64,000 nucleotides of DNA, taken from Xanthocytophaga flava. Lineage in GTDB: Bacteria; Bacteroidota; Bacteroidia; Cytophagales; 172606-1. The notes beneath the pieces were generated by a model. The model was not told the origin of the DNA. It was given only the letters and a program-made list of their open reading frames with translations, and searched no databases. This document shows positions 19,233 to 28,100 of the stretch, piece after piece. How positions within the stretch are numbered: the first letter of the stretch is position 1; each line of letters starts with the position of its first letter. The position numbers and the translations under genes are program-made. The stretch spans positions 310,001-374,000 of the forward strand of contig JASJOS010000008.1 in assembly GCA_030068525.1 (NCBI GenBank). Reading direction: 5' to 3'.

Positions 19233-19817
19233 TTAAAAAGTACCCTCCTTCACATAGGGATAACACCAAAGTGCCACCGTCAGTGTAATAGCCTTAAACC
19301 AGGCATTGTACATATTCTCAACCTCGCCTACACTATTGCCTTTTCTGGCAAGAAATGGTTTTATGGTTGCAGTGATTGGTACAATAAAAGTGACAAGGTA
19401 ACGGAAGTGTATAATCGGAACTGCGTCTACTCCGTCGGTCTGGTTTTTCTTGACCAGGTGACGAAGACCAATTTCATGCTGATAATTCAGCCATTGCTGA
19501 TCGTAAGAACGAAAGCAGGTATCCATGATCCATTGCCCGAAGCGCTTACGTACGCTGGCTAAATAGGCATCATTCAACTGATCATTTTTTCCAAAATACT
19601 GAGCCAGATACGGATGTGAGCCTACGAAGCCATACCAGACATCCAGTATGTTTTCTGTCTGGTCTTCAAGTACTCTTCCTGCCATTTGCAGATAGAGTAC
19701 ATCCTCTTCAGATAAAAGTACGGTTTGCTTTAGCAAGTCTAAATCAGCCTCAGATACGGGTGAGGTGGCTACTTCTCCATAGGTATAGCCAAGGATTTGT
19801 GTGGTTTGAGTGTGCAT
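19233..19817 (-). CDS. Protoglobin-domain protein
   Basis: This is a 194-residue single-domain haem protein of the protoglobin family. Length and order match archaeal protoglobins: an N-terminal extension (YTYGEVATSPVSEADLDLLKQ), core helices with WYGFVGSHPYLAQYF, a proximal-histidine region (WLNYQHEIGLRH) and a final helix (WFKAITLTVALWCY). Such proteins bind O2, CO or NO, and related domains act as gas sensors. No output domain is fused here. The Met at 19817 is preferred; an in-frame ATG six codons upstream adds nothing conserved. The adjacent genes give no clear partner. Confidence 0.85.
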   Translation of the reverse strand: MHTQTTQILGYTYGEVATSPVSEADLDLLKQTVLLSEEDVLYLQMAGRVLEDQTENILDVWYGFVGSHPYLAQYFGKNDQLNDAYLASVRKRFGQWIMDTCFRSYDQQWLNYQHEIGLRHLVKKNQTDGVDAVPIIHFRYLVTFIVPITATIKPFLARKGNSVGEVENMYNAWFKAITLTVALWCYPYVKEGTF

Positions 19818-20429
19818 AGTATAAAAATTTACCAATAGGTATAAATAGGTATAATGCGAATAAAAGCTGCTGGAAGAATAAGCTGCACTATCTGATGCTA
19901 CTCAGTGATCTGTTTAACGGACAATGACATTTTTCACAAACCTTTCTATCCGGGTAGATCATTGAATGAACAGATGGTATAATACAAAAGTAGGGTCTAT
20001 CGCCACTGTGACCAATGGCTAAATGCACCCATCCGTTGTATATTTCGTAACAGTGGGAGTGGGGGCAATAGGCATTATATTGTGCATAAGTAGTGCATTA
20101 TCCGCTTAGTCAAGAGCAAGCTCATGATAGCTTTATTTTTAAGGCAGGTGTAAAATAACTAGATGGAAATAAGCACGCTACAACAAGAATGAGAGAAGGG
20201 GGAGAAAGACTCTATACTTTCTTTTCAGTCAATTCCTAAACCAGTATGGGAAAAAGCAAAATAACCGCTAGAGAGATCATCTTACCTGATTAAGAAGAAA
20301 GCCTGTGGTTTGCAAGATTGCTTATAATTTTCTGGTTACGAATATCACTTTGTATACTATAGACGTTTTTTTCTTCACAAAAAAACTGGTTTCAATCACA
20401 GCCTACTACTCACCAGGGAGTAATCTATT
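19818..20429. other. Intergenic region without recognised content
   Basis: About 610 bases lie upstream of the protoglobin and downstream of a short hypothetical gene. I saw no ORF with coding character, no hairpin of note and none of the repeat modules found elsewhere. Confidence 0.5.
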
Positions 20430-20672
20430 CTATCTATTAGTATCCATTGAATTGAGATAATAGTTATCAGAAGGTAAGAGTCGATTGGTTTCAACTACCC
20501 ATTCAAGGCCGTGTTGATCCACCACGACACTAAGGATTTCTCCAATTTCCTTGAGTATTACTTCTTTCTCTCTACTATGGCTGTGAGTGTCATTTTCAGC
20601 AGTAACCTCAATGGAATGGATATTGATATTTTTTCTTAAAATAACTTTCTGTCCTACTTGTATGGTTTTCAT
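20430..20672 (-). CDS. Hypothetical protein (80 aa)
   Basis: This small ORF encodes an acidic, beta-rich protein (MKTIQVGQKVILRKNINIH, then EVILKEIGEILSVVVDQHGLEWVVE). The pattern of a basic strand followed by a VVxxGLxWVVE strand resembles small SH3-like or KOW-type folds, but I do not recognise a family. It starts with ATG and has normal residue composition. It stands alone between two gene-free stretches, so it could be a real small gene or chance. Confidence 0.5.
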   Translation of the reverse strand: MKTIQVGQKVILRKNINIHSIEVTAENDTHSHSREKEVILKEIGEILSVVVDQHGLEWVVETNRLLPSDNYYLNSMDTNR

Positions 20673-21056
20673 ATACTGGCGTAAGTTTAAAGAGAATCCG
20701 CAGATCTGAAAAATAAAAAAACGCCTACTAAATTGATAATCAATGATCTAGGCAAAAAAACAGTAAAGGATAGAATGCAATTAATTCTATTTTTTGATAA
20801 AAGTCAACTATCTGTTTTATGTAAATGCAGGATAGAATATATGAAATTTTAAAGATTTCGGATAAGCTGAAATCTGTCGAAATACTACTGAATCCTATTC
20901 ATTTTAATCTGACTATGTTCTCTTCCTATTTTTATAAAAAGTGTAAAGAACAGGCATACTTTTTTAGCTATTTATCGAATTAGTTATTTTCTGATCATAA
21001 GTAATTTCAAAGGAGATATCTACTTTATACTTTACTAAAGATAAAACTAATCCGGT
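20673..21056. other. Divergent intergenic region
   Basis: About 380 very AT-rich bases lie between the hypothetical 80-aa gene and the receiver-domain gene. It should contain both promoters. No clear palindrome or hairpin was identified. Confidence 0.45.
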
Positions 21057-21623
21057 ATGCTTGTGAAAATCTATGTTGTCGACGATGATCCGGTTGATCG
21101 AATGATATTTGAAAAACATATACAGAAGGTGTGTAATGAACAGTTTTATACAATAAAAGCAAGCCAGCAGAACTCAGAAGAGAATAGTAGTCTTCCTAAG
21201 TCAGAACACAAGATAAACAGTGAAGGCCAATCTGATAGAGATGTAATGGAACAGCCACTTGAGCAGATTCAGGTTAAAGTATCTTGTTTCTCTACCGCAT
21301 CTGCGGCTTTGGCTCAAATCAGAACGTTGTTTTTGAAAGGGGATTTTGATACACTACCTGACTTGATCTTTCTGGATATGGTACTTCCGCAAATGGATGG
21401 GTGGGAGTTTATAAAAAAACTGGCAGATTTACTCATTGCTATTCCTGGGTATAATAACATAAAATCAAAGCTTGGAATCTATCTTCTGACCTCTTTTGTT
21501 AATCAGTTCGATCTTCAGAAAGCAAACACCACCCCACTTATCAAAGACTATTTGCTCAAGCCGATACTAGCAAATGATATTTGCTCTATTTTACACGATT
21601 ATCTCAGAGCAAAACAGAAATAA
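21057..21623 (+). CDS. Single-domain response regulator with a long internal insertion
   Basis: This is a 188-residue receiver-like protein. It has the acidic pocket at residues 9-11 (YVVDDDPVDR), phosphoacceptor Asp107 (IFLDMVLPQMDGWEF), a Thr/Ser position (LLTSF) and the Lys of KDYLLKPI. Receivers usually span about 120 residues; here about 40 extra polar residues (33-72, rich in Ser, Glu and Gln) separate the first helix from the second strand. There is no output domain, so it may work as a CheY- or Rcp1-type shuttle. No kinase is adjacent. Confidence 0.85.
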   Translation: MLVKIYVVDDDPVDRMIFEKHIQKVCNEQFYTIKASQQNSEENSSLPKSEHKINSEGQSDRDVMEQPLEQIQVKVSCFSTASAALAQIRTLFLKGDFDTLPDLIFLDMVLPQMDGWEFIKKLADLLIAIPGYNNIKSKLGIYLLTSFVNQFDLQKANTTPLIKDYLLKPILANDICSILHDYLRAKQK

Positions 21624-21972
21624 AGAGAAACGGACCTGTTATAACCGTTTGGGCATACTTGTTTGGATATGTTTGTTGAGGTGTTATTTGCCCAGAGCTT
21701 ATACCATTCATTGTGTAAAACGGTTAGTCAGCTTGAGGAATGCTTCATACTATTGGTGTACTATATCAGTTGTATTTTGTTTGCAAACAGCTCTTTATAC
21801 TTCTTTTATCCTGGATGATTTTAAAAATCCTGTTGTTTGGCCAATAAGCAGTTGCCATGTATAGGCAACTGCAGGCTATTATCTTCAGGGTATGTTATGT
21901 CTATATAGCTTATTTTACTTTTGTATTTTACATTCCTCATTCTGTATAGAACCGCTTTAGTATTGTTTGATT
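21624..21972. other. Intergenic region between convergent genes
   Basis: About 350 bases follow the receiver gene. A plus-strand ORF in this stretch (from 21574) overlaps the receiver gene and has poor composition. Only a short hairpin (GGCAACTGC-like) is hinted at. Nothing else is supported. Confidence 0.4.
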
Positions 21973-22440
21973 TCACACCAAGTTTACGCCTACCTGATTG
22001 CAATGCTGAATAAATGTATACAAGGTGAGAGGATAAGCGAATACGTGTTCATTTATATGAAGAGTTTGGTCACTAATCCAGATCAGATTCGTTTCTTCAG
22101 AACTATCAATATATTTTTGGTAGGAAAAATCGAATTCCCACCCTTCAAAATATTCATGCAGACAAACAAGATTAAAACTTTCTTTATACAAAGATTCAAC
22201 CTCATTGAGATTTATCGGCTTTCCCAGCTCAGGATCTGCATACTTCTCTAGCTGTTCTATTGGGAGTGCTTTCATAGCTCGATTAGTTAAATGATTGATA
22301 CTATAACCTCTTGCATAGCCATTGTAACAGGCTACTTTGAAATTATGTGTATAAACAAAAATACCTGTTAAAATCTGCAAAAACTTTATTCCACATGCCT
22401 GTTTTTCTAATCTGGACACAGGATCTACTAGGTAGTACAC
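21973..22440 (-). CDS. Hypothetical protein, start uncertain
   Basis: This frame of about 155 residues has natural-looking composition (for example LPIEQLEKYADPELGKPINLNEVESLY). I do not recognise the family. The apparent start is GTG at 22440, but the frame stays open upstream for about 15 more codons without an ATG. The true start may therefore be a rare codon, or the gene may be truncated at its 5' end. The two overlapping plus-strand ORFs have poor composition. Confidence 0.5.
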   Translation of the reverse strand: MYYLVDPVSRLEKQACGIKFLQILTGIFVYTHNFKVACYNGYARGYSINHLTNRAMKALPIEQLEKYADPELGKPINLNEVESLYKESFNLVCLHEYFEGWEFDFSYQKYIDSSEETNLIWISDQTLHINEHVFAYPLTLYTFIQHCNQVGVNLV

Positions 22441-22557
22441 AAAAGAAAAATAATCTCTGGCTTTGTTTCCCTTCTTTTTTCTAGCCTAAATCGGTGATAT
22501 CTTTACTACTTTAGTAACCAACTCATTTCTACGGAAAAAAAGAAAAAAGCCGATATT

Positions 22558-22986
22558 TTGTTGGAAAGGATTCTATTGATTATTGATATAAGTAGTGAGG
22601 TGAAGAATTGGCATATTTCCGTTACTCTTCAAGAAAAAGAAATAGCCCAGGATGCTTATAACAAGAAGAATACCATAGGGTTAGGCATGCTGCAACGACA
22701 ATTGCTGGGAAGCTGGGAAGAATGTGAAAACCCTAAACTCAAACAAGCCTTATTTGACGAGTATAAAAAACGTACTGGCAGAAATGCCACTCAGGATATC
22801 AGAGGAAACAAAAGCATTCTGGCAAAAATCGCAAAGCGGAAAAAGATTGTCAATGATATGGAATATGATATTGTCAACGATTATCTGTCAGACAATATAG
22901 AGGACTATGAAAAACAGAAAGAGGAAGTGGCGCAATGGAATCTGTTACTGAGTCAATATACAGTGCATTCAGACTATACCAAATAA
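22558..22986 (+). CDS. Hypothetical protein lacking an ATG start
   Basis: This 142-codon frame starts with TTG and codes for a charged, mostly helical protein (KRTGRNATQDIRGNKSILAKIAKRKKIVND). The frame is open upstream to a TGA at 22495. At 22531 it has ACG followed by GAAAAAAAG, where a start 'MEKKKKADILLERI' would be natural, so an ATG-to-ACG change is possible. I do not recognise the family. It may be a decayed gene. Repeat D begins a few bases after its stop codon. Confidence 0.45.
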   Translation: MLERILLIIDISSEVKNWHISVTLQEKEIAQDAYNKKNTIGLGMLQRQLLGSWEECENPKLKQALFDEYKKRTGRNATQDIRGNKSILAKIAKRKKIVNDMEYDIVNDYLSDNIEDYEKQKEEVAQWNLLLSQYTVHSDYTK

Positions 22987-22990
22987 GTAA

Positions 22991-23637
22991 CATGAGTCAT
23001 CCTGAATGTTGGATTTGAATAAAACCCAAGCCTATACTTTTAAAAATGGTGTAGGCTTGAGGTAATTTTTATGAAAGATCTCTTTCTTCGTTTGTTTAAA
23101 ATCCAGAACCTATCTCTTTTTTATCGCCTTGTCACTTCTTTGTCACGCCACAGCGTGATAACCCAAAAAAGGCACTTTTTCCTGATCTTACCGCCCGCAA
23201 GGCCATGGGCTTTCCCTTATTCTGTTCCATATCTTTTCTAGAAACATGGTTTGTAAATAAAGAAAAAAACACTCCACCTGTCCTCCTGAAAGGATCTCGT
23301 GACAAATAGTGCCATGCTTGGTTTGTGAGAAAAACAAATAAATTCCAGTCGGAAAGGTCGCCGGTCTTGCCACGAGTTCCTTTCAAGAGGACAAAAAAGG
23401 GTGTAAGGGCACAAAAAAGAGATTATCCCCTAAAGCTGCAAAATTGAAAAACTTATGGGACAGGATAAGGTGCCAACCTCGCGGAGAAAAGATTGCCAAC
23501 GCACCTACACTGCCACACACGATTGAAGTGGATGTAACTCACTTTGTAGCTTATTCTTTTACTATCGGATAATGCTTCCAATGTAAAGTACTTCCCTCAA
23601 AATTCAGGATGACTCAGGTTGTCTGGAGTACTGTATA
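22991..23637. repeat. Composite non-coding repeat, copy D (interrupted)
   Basis: The lead CATCCTGAATGTTGGATTTGAA and hairpin match copies A-C. The central stem is split: the left part (CGCCCGCAAGGCCA) lies near 23190-23210 and the right part (GCCAACCTCGCGG, then the CACGATTGAAG box) near 23472-23528. About 260 bases lie between, including the 114-bp element (23279-23393) and the ATGGGACAGGATAAGG motif. In copies B and C those two pieces come after the box, so module order differs here. Confidence 0.75.
23279..23393 (+). repeat. 114-bp inverted-repeat element, copy D (forward)
   Basis: It starts TGTCCTCCTGAAAGGATC and ends CCTTTCAAGAGGACA. Internal blocks GTGACAAATAG (left) and GGTCGCCGGTCTTGCCACGA (right) match copy E in the same orientation. 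Confidence 0.8.
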
Positions 23638-23639
23638 TG

Positions 23640-24479
23640 CTATTGGTCGAGGTTTTTACGCAGATCTTCGACAAACTCTTCGGTTACATCAAAATAAGAA
23701 GCCAGTTGTTTGGTAGTCAGAATCCCATCTTTGAGAAATTTGAGAATCGCTTCCTGCTTTCCTTCCTGCCTACCTTTTTGTTCTCCTTTCAACTCACCTA
23801 TTCTCTCTCCTTTTTTGAAGAAATAATCATCTTCTTCTTTGATATAATTGGTAATAGATTCCATAATCTGTTCAATAAAAGGTGATAGTTTACGCAAATT
23901 AGCTAATATCCGTAACTGTTGCAAGTGGCGGTTTAGTTCCAGTGGAGTTGGTGAAGTCTGGGCTAATCGGTCTAAAATCTGGCTGGCTGCTTTCTCTGGT
24001 TCCATATTGCCAAAGTTAGCCAGAACCGCAAACACAACTTCATCTGCTTTATCTGAAGAGAGAAATAACTGATAGTCTATTTGCGAAATCCTGACCAGAT
24101 CGAAGAAGAATACTAATCCATGTTGTTCAATACGGGTAGGCATGGTAGGCACTGTATCAGAGAGAAACAAGACGTACTGGCGAATAGGCAGTTGATATTT
24201 ACGCCAGATCAAGGCTTTGTATTCAAACATGCGGTCTACCATCCGTGCTTCATCGACCAGTTGGAACTCGAGTTGCAGTAAAAACGTATCGCCTTGTGTG
24301 TCTGTAATTTTGAGTAGCTGATCGGGTTTTCGTTCCAGCGTCCGTTGCAGATCCAGTGGTATTTTCTCGTAATTGGCCACATCGATCTGGAGTACTTTCT
24401 CAATCATGCTTAGCGTAACAGCTTCCAGATTTTCCTTGAATATTTTATCGTAACGGTTTGCTTCTTTTTTATTGTTCAT
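23640..24479 (-). CDS. Rpn/PD-(D/E)XK nuclease family transposase-like protein
   Basis: This is a 279-residue protein of the Rpn (recombination-promoting nuclease) group. The N-terminal domain has YDKIFKENLE, then the nuclease core with an Asp near ERKPDQLLKI and the E-x-Q strand FLLQLEFQ. The C-terminal end has the repeated Gly/Glu/Lys segment typical of these proteins (GERIGELKGEQKGRQEG) and a final small HTH-like region. E. coli Rpn proteins are nucleases that promote RecA-independent recombination. The target here is unknown. The gene abuts repeat D. Confidence 0.85.
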   Translation of the reverse strand: MNNKKEANRYDKIFKENLEAVTLSMIEKVLQIDVANYEKIPLDLQRTLERKPDQLLKITDTQGDTFLLQLEFQLVDEARMVDRMFEYKALIWRKYQLPIRQYVLFLSDTVPTMPTRIEQHGLVFFFDLVRISQIDYQLFLSSDKADEVVFAVLANFGNMEPEKAASQILDRLAQTSPTPLELNRHLQQLRILANLRKLSPFIEQIMESITNYIKEEDDYFFKKGERIGELKGEQKGRQEGKQEAILKFLKDGILTTKQLASYFDVTEEFVEDLRKNLDQ

Positions 24480-24514
24480 GTGTGGGATATATTACCAGAG
24501 GCAAAATAAGGAAT

Positions 24515-24544
24515 AAAAGCCGACTTGTTTTCAGGTCGGCTTTT
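24515..24544. terminator. Terminator-like hairpin
   Basis: AAAAGCCGAC and its exact complement pair around a 10-base loop and a T-rich stretch follows on the plus strand. It lies just upstream of the nuclease gene start and just after the end of a degraded amidase gene (24551-24611, minus strand), for which it would be the terminator. Confidence 0.6.
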
Positions 24545-24550
24545 GTATTT

Positions 24551-24611
24551 TTATTTCTTCCAATGTTGCCTAAAATAGCGATCATAGCCAAACGGATCAC
24601 GTGATTTTATC
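24551..24611 (-). pseudogene. 3'-end remnant of an amidase gene
   Basis: Read on the minus strand, the last codons give SRDPFGYDRYFRQHWKK and stop. This is nearly the same as the C-terminus of the intact amidase at 28870-29391 (WRDPFGYERYFKQAWKK), including similar DNA. Nothing upstream of this stretch continues the homology, so only the tail remains. Confidence 0.75.
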
Positions 24612-24794
24612 ATCAACAACCATTTTCCCATCGTTGAAATAAGAAAGGTAATAGACTAAATATCGTATCTTTCTAATCGTAGTAGATTGAATTTTTTTAA
24701 CAGACCAATAAGTGAAAATTATCAGGGAAATATTATATGAATAAGAGGTTCTGTGTATGAAATATTTATATAGATTTACATCTGTATTTATTCT

Positions 24795-24998
24795 ATGATA
24801 AAACTCTTGCGCTTTACAGTTCTATTTTCGTTTTTTCTTTTATACCAGTTTCAACTTGCAAAAGGACAAACTTCTGTTATAAATAAATCAATTGGCAAGT
24901 CAACCGGTGTTAGTCCAGTCAGCATTGCTATTGATAAAAGAGGCTATCATTATGTTGTCAGTGGGGAGGGGTATGTTGTAAAGTTAGACTCTAAATAG
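24795..24998 (+). pseudogene. Truncated paralogue of the NHL-repeat protein
   Basis: The 67-codon ORF starts with a signal peptide (MIKLLRFTVLFSFFLLYQFQLAKGQ) and enters one NHL-type repeat (VSPVSIAIDKRGYHYVV) before a stop codon. The DNA after the stop still carries traces of the family but in broken frames. The layout matches the beginning of the intact gene at 25178. It is most likely a degraded copy, although a short secreted protein cannot be excluded. Confidence 0.6.
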
Positions 24999-25177
24999 TG
25001 GTTTTAAACAGTTTATTGTGCCTCAGGGTTCTAGTGTTGTAGCTATGTGCTGAGAAACAGAGAAAGATGTAATACCAATCATAAAAGATAATAGATTTAC
25101 CTAAAAACTTCTTTCATAAATGAAAATACTTGCAAGTTTATTTAAATGATTAAATTTTATAGTATTAATACAAACAA

Positions 25178-28100
25178 ATGAAACAGCACTACTCTTTAGT
25201 TTATTTTTTAGTACTTTTTTTTGTTTTCCCCTTAGCAGGGAGATCCCAGAGTTATTTTTTCAATCATACAATTGGTTCTTCCATCAGTTTTGAGTATCCA
25301 TTTAAGATCATAACCGATAAGAAAGGCAACCTGTATGTCGTTAATGCTTCAAACTGGTATATTACCAAGTTTACAGCGAAGGGAGAAATAGTGTTGAGGT
25401 TTGGAAAAACAGGCACAGAAACAGGATCTTTTTCAGGTACAATCATTGATATAGCAGTAGATGATGATGAAAATATATATGTACTAGATAACTCTCGTGT
25501 TCAGATGTTTAATGCTAAGGGAGAGTTTGTTAAAGTGATTTCTGTTGCATTTAGATCTTACTATAATGGAATTGCTGTAGATGACCAGAAAAATATTTAT
25601 CTAGCTGTGATTTCCACTCTTACTAATGCAAATGAAATTCATAAACTGGATCAGGATGGGAACATTTTGTTAAAATTTGGATCAACAGGAACCGCAGATG
25701 ATCAGTTTCAACAGGTTTGGAAACTTTGTGTTAATTCCAAGGGTGAGATTTATACTATTGATTCAGGACACACCCGCATTCAAAAGTTTGATTCAACAGG
25801 TAGGTTTTTGCTTACTTTTGGCTCACGAGGTTCTGGTAATGGTCAGTTCTATAATCCACAGGCACTAACTACAGATGCAGAAGGTAATGTTTGGGTCGTG
25901 GATACACAAAATTATCGTATTCAGCAGTTCAGTTCTTCTGGAAATTTTATTATCAGTATAGGTGCGTTCGGGTTTGGGGATGGGCAATTCCGTATTCCCA
26001 ATGGAATTTGTGTTGACCCATTAGGCACTGTCTATGTATCAGACTACATCACTAACAAGGTGCAGCGCTTTCTTCCAAATGGTAAGTTGATAGAAACGTA
26101 TGGGTTTAGAGGAACAACAAATGGGCACTTGCAATATATGTATGGAACAAAACAAGATAAAGCTGGAAACTTTTATATTTCATCAAACAAATCTGTTATA
26201 AAGTATAATCAAAAAGGTATACAGGTTAAAGAAATTTTTAGTTCAGAAAATCAGAATGGTCTGTCCACTAGTCCAGGCACCATTACTACTGACACTCAGA
26301 ATAATTTATATGTTTGTTATCATGGATATATTCAAAAGTTTGATACAGCAGGCAACTTTAAGTTTTCTTTTGGAAAAGGAGGAACTGGACCAGGCGAATT
26401 TTATAATCTATCTGGAATAGAAATTGACCCTTTAGGAAATATCTATGTGACAGACCCCAACAACTCACGCATTCAAAAATTTGATCCAAAAGGTCGGTTT
26501 CTGCTACAATTTGGTCATCCGAATTTGGATAATTTTTATCCCAAAGCAATAGCAATTGACAAGCTGGGAAATGTATATGTTACAGATACACAAAACAACG
26601 CTGTTTTTAAATTTGATTCAACAGGTAGAGTGCTGAAGAAGATAGGTTCTACAGGAACTGATCCAGGACATTTTAATTATCCTACAGCGATTAAAATAGA
26701 TCAACAAGGAAATTTATATGTTGGTGACAAAGGAAATTATCGGATTCAGATATTTGATAAAGATGGTGTATTTCTCACCCAGTTCGGTTCTCAAGGAGAA
26801 GGAAGAGAGCAATTTGGATATATTAGTGATTTGGAAGTAAGCCCGGAGGGAGACCTCTATGTGAGTGATTATACAAACTTCAGAATTAGTGTGTTCACTA
26901 CTACTCCACTAACAGCAAATGTGATACGTGGAAAAGTTTTTATTGCCCAAAACAAAGATTGTATTCAGGATAGCACAGAAGTTGGAATGCCCCGTATTGT
27001 TGTGCTGGCAGAACCAGGCCCTTACTATACTGTTACAGATAGTACTGGTTCTTATTCTCTTCAGGTAGATACTGGTAAGTATCAGATTATGCAAATTCTG
27101 CCTTCCTTTACAAATAATACTATTGTTACCAGTGTTTGTCCACAAAAAGACTCAGTGCATACTGTTAGTTTTTCAGAGAGAGGGCAAACCATTTCAGATG
27201 TAAACTTTGCCAATCAGTTTAAAGTACTTTTGCCTTACTTATCTTGTGAAGTTAGCAGTAATCGTCGCCGTCGATGCGAATTAAGTACTACAAAAATTAT
27301 ATATGCCAACAAAGGCCAAGGCAAAGCGGAGCAAGTGAAAATATACATAAAGCTACCTGAATATGTGGTTTTGCGGCAGGCCAGCAAACCCTATGAGATA
27401 GATAAGGATTCAAATTATGTTTTTTCTATTCCCGCCCTGAACCCCAACGAGTCTGGCAGCATTGAAATCATTGATTATGTTTCCTGTATTAGGGGCATTA
27501 CAGGTCTGACACAATGCACAAAAGCATGGATTACCCCATTCAATCAGGTTGAAGAAGTAGGAGAATGGGATAAATCTGATATTATGCTTACAGGTAAATG
27601 TATAGAAAATGGACGAGTTCAGATGATTATTAAAAATGTGGGACAAGCAGCTATGGCCGACAGCAGTGAGTTTCGTATTTTTTTAGATACCCAGCTGGCT
27701 TTTCGCAAAAACTATAAGTTAGCGAAAGGCGATAGTCTGGTATTAAAAGTCCCTGCCAATGGCAAAACCGTCCGTCTGGAAGCCGACCAGCGTCCGGACC
27801 ACCCACGCAAATCACAAACAAACATGACCATCGAAGGGTGTGTAGCGTCTACTAGTAACATAGTGAGTAAAGGTTTTGTCAATGCACTGCCTCAAGATGA
27901 TGAAGAGCCTGAAGTTTCTATTAACTGTTTGCCTATTGTAGACTCCTATGATCCAAATGACAAACAAGTTTCGCCACAAGGAACCGCTGTTGATCATTAT
28001 ACACCAACCAGAAGTGAGTTTAAATATACTATCCGTTTTCAGAACACTGGCACCGACACTGCTTATAGAATCACAGTGATTGATACATTGTCCGAAAAAC

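Noticed and set aside
23132..23386. Minus-strand ORFs in repeat D
   Set aside because: They span the 114-bp element and the repeat core and have no support beyond being open.
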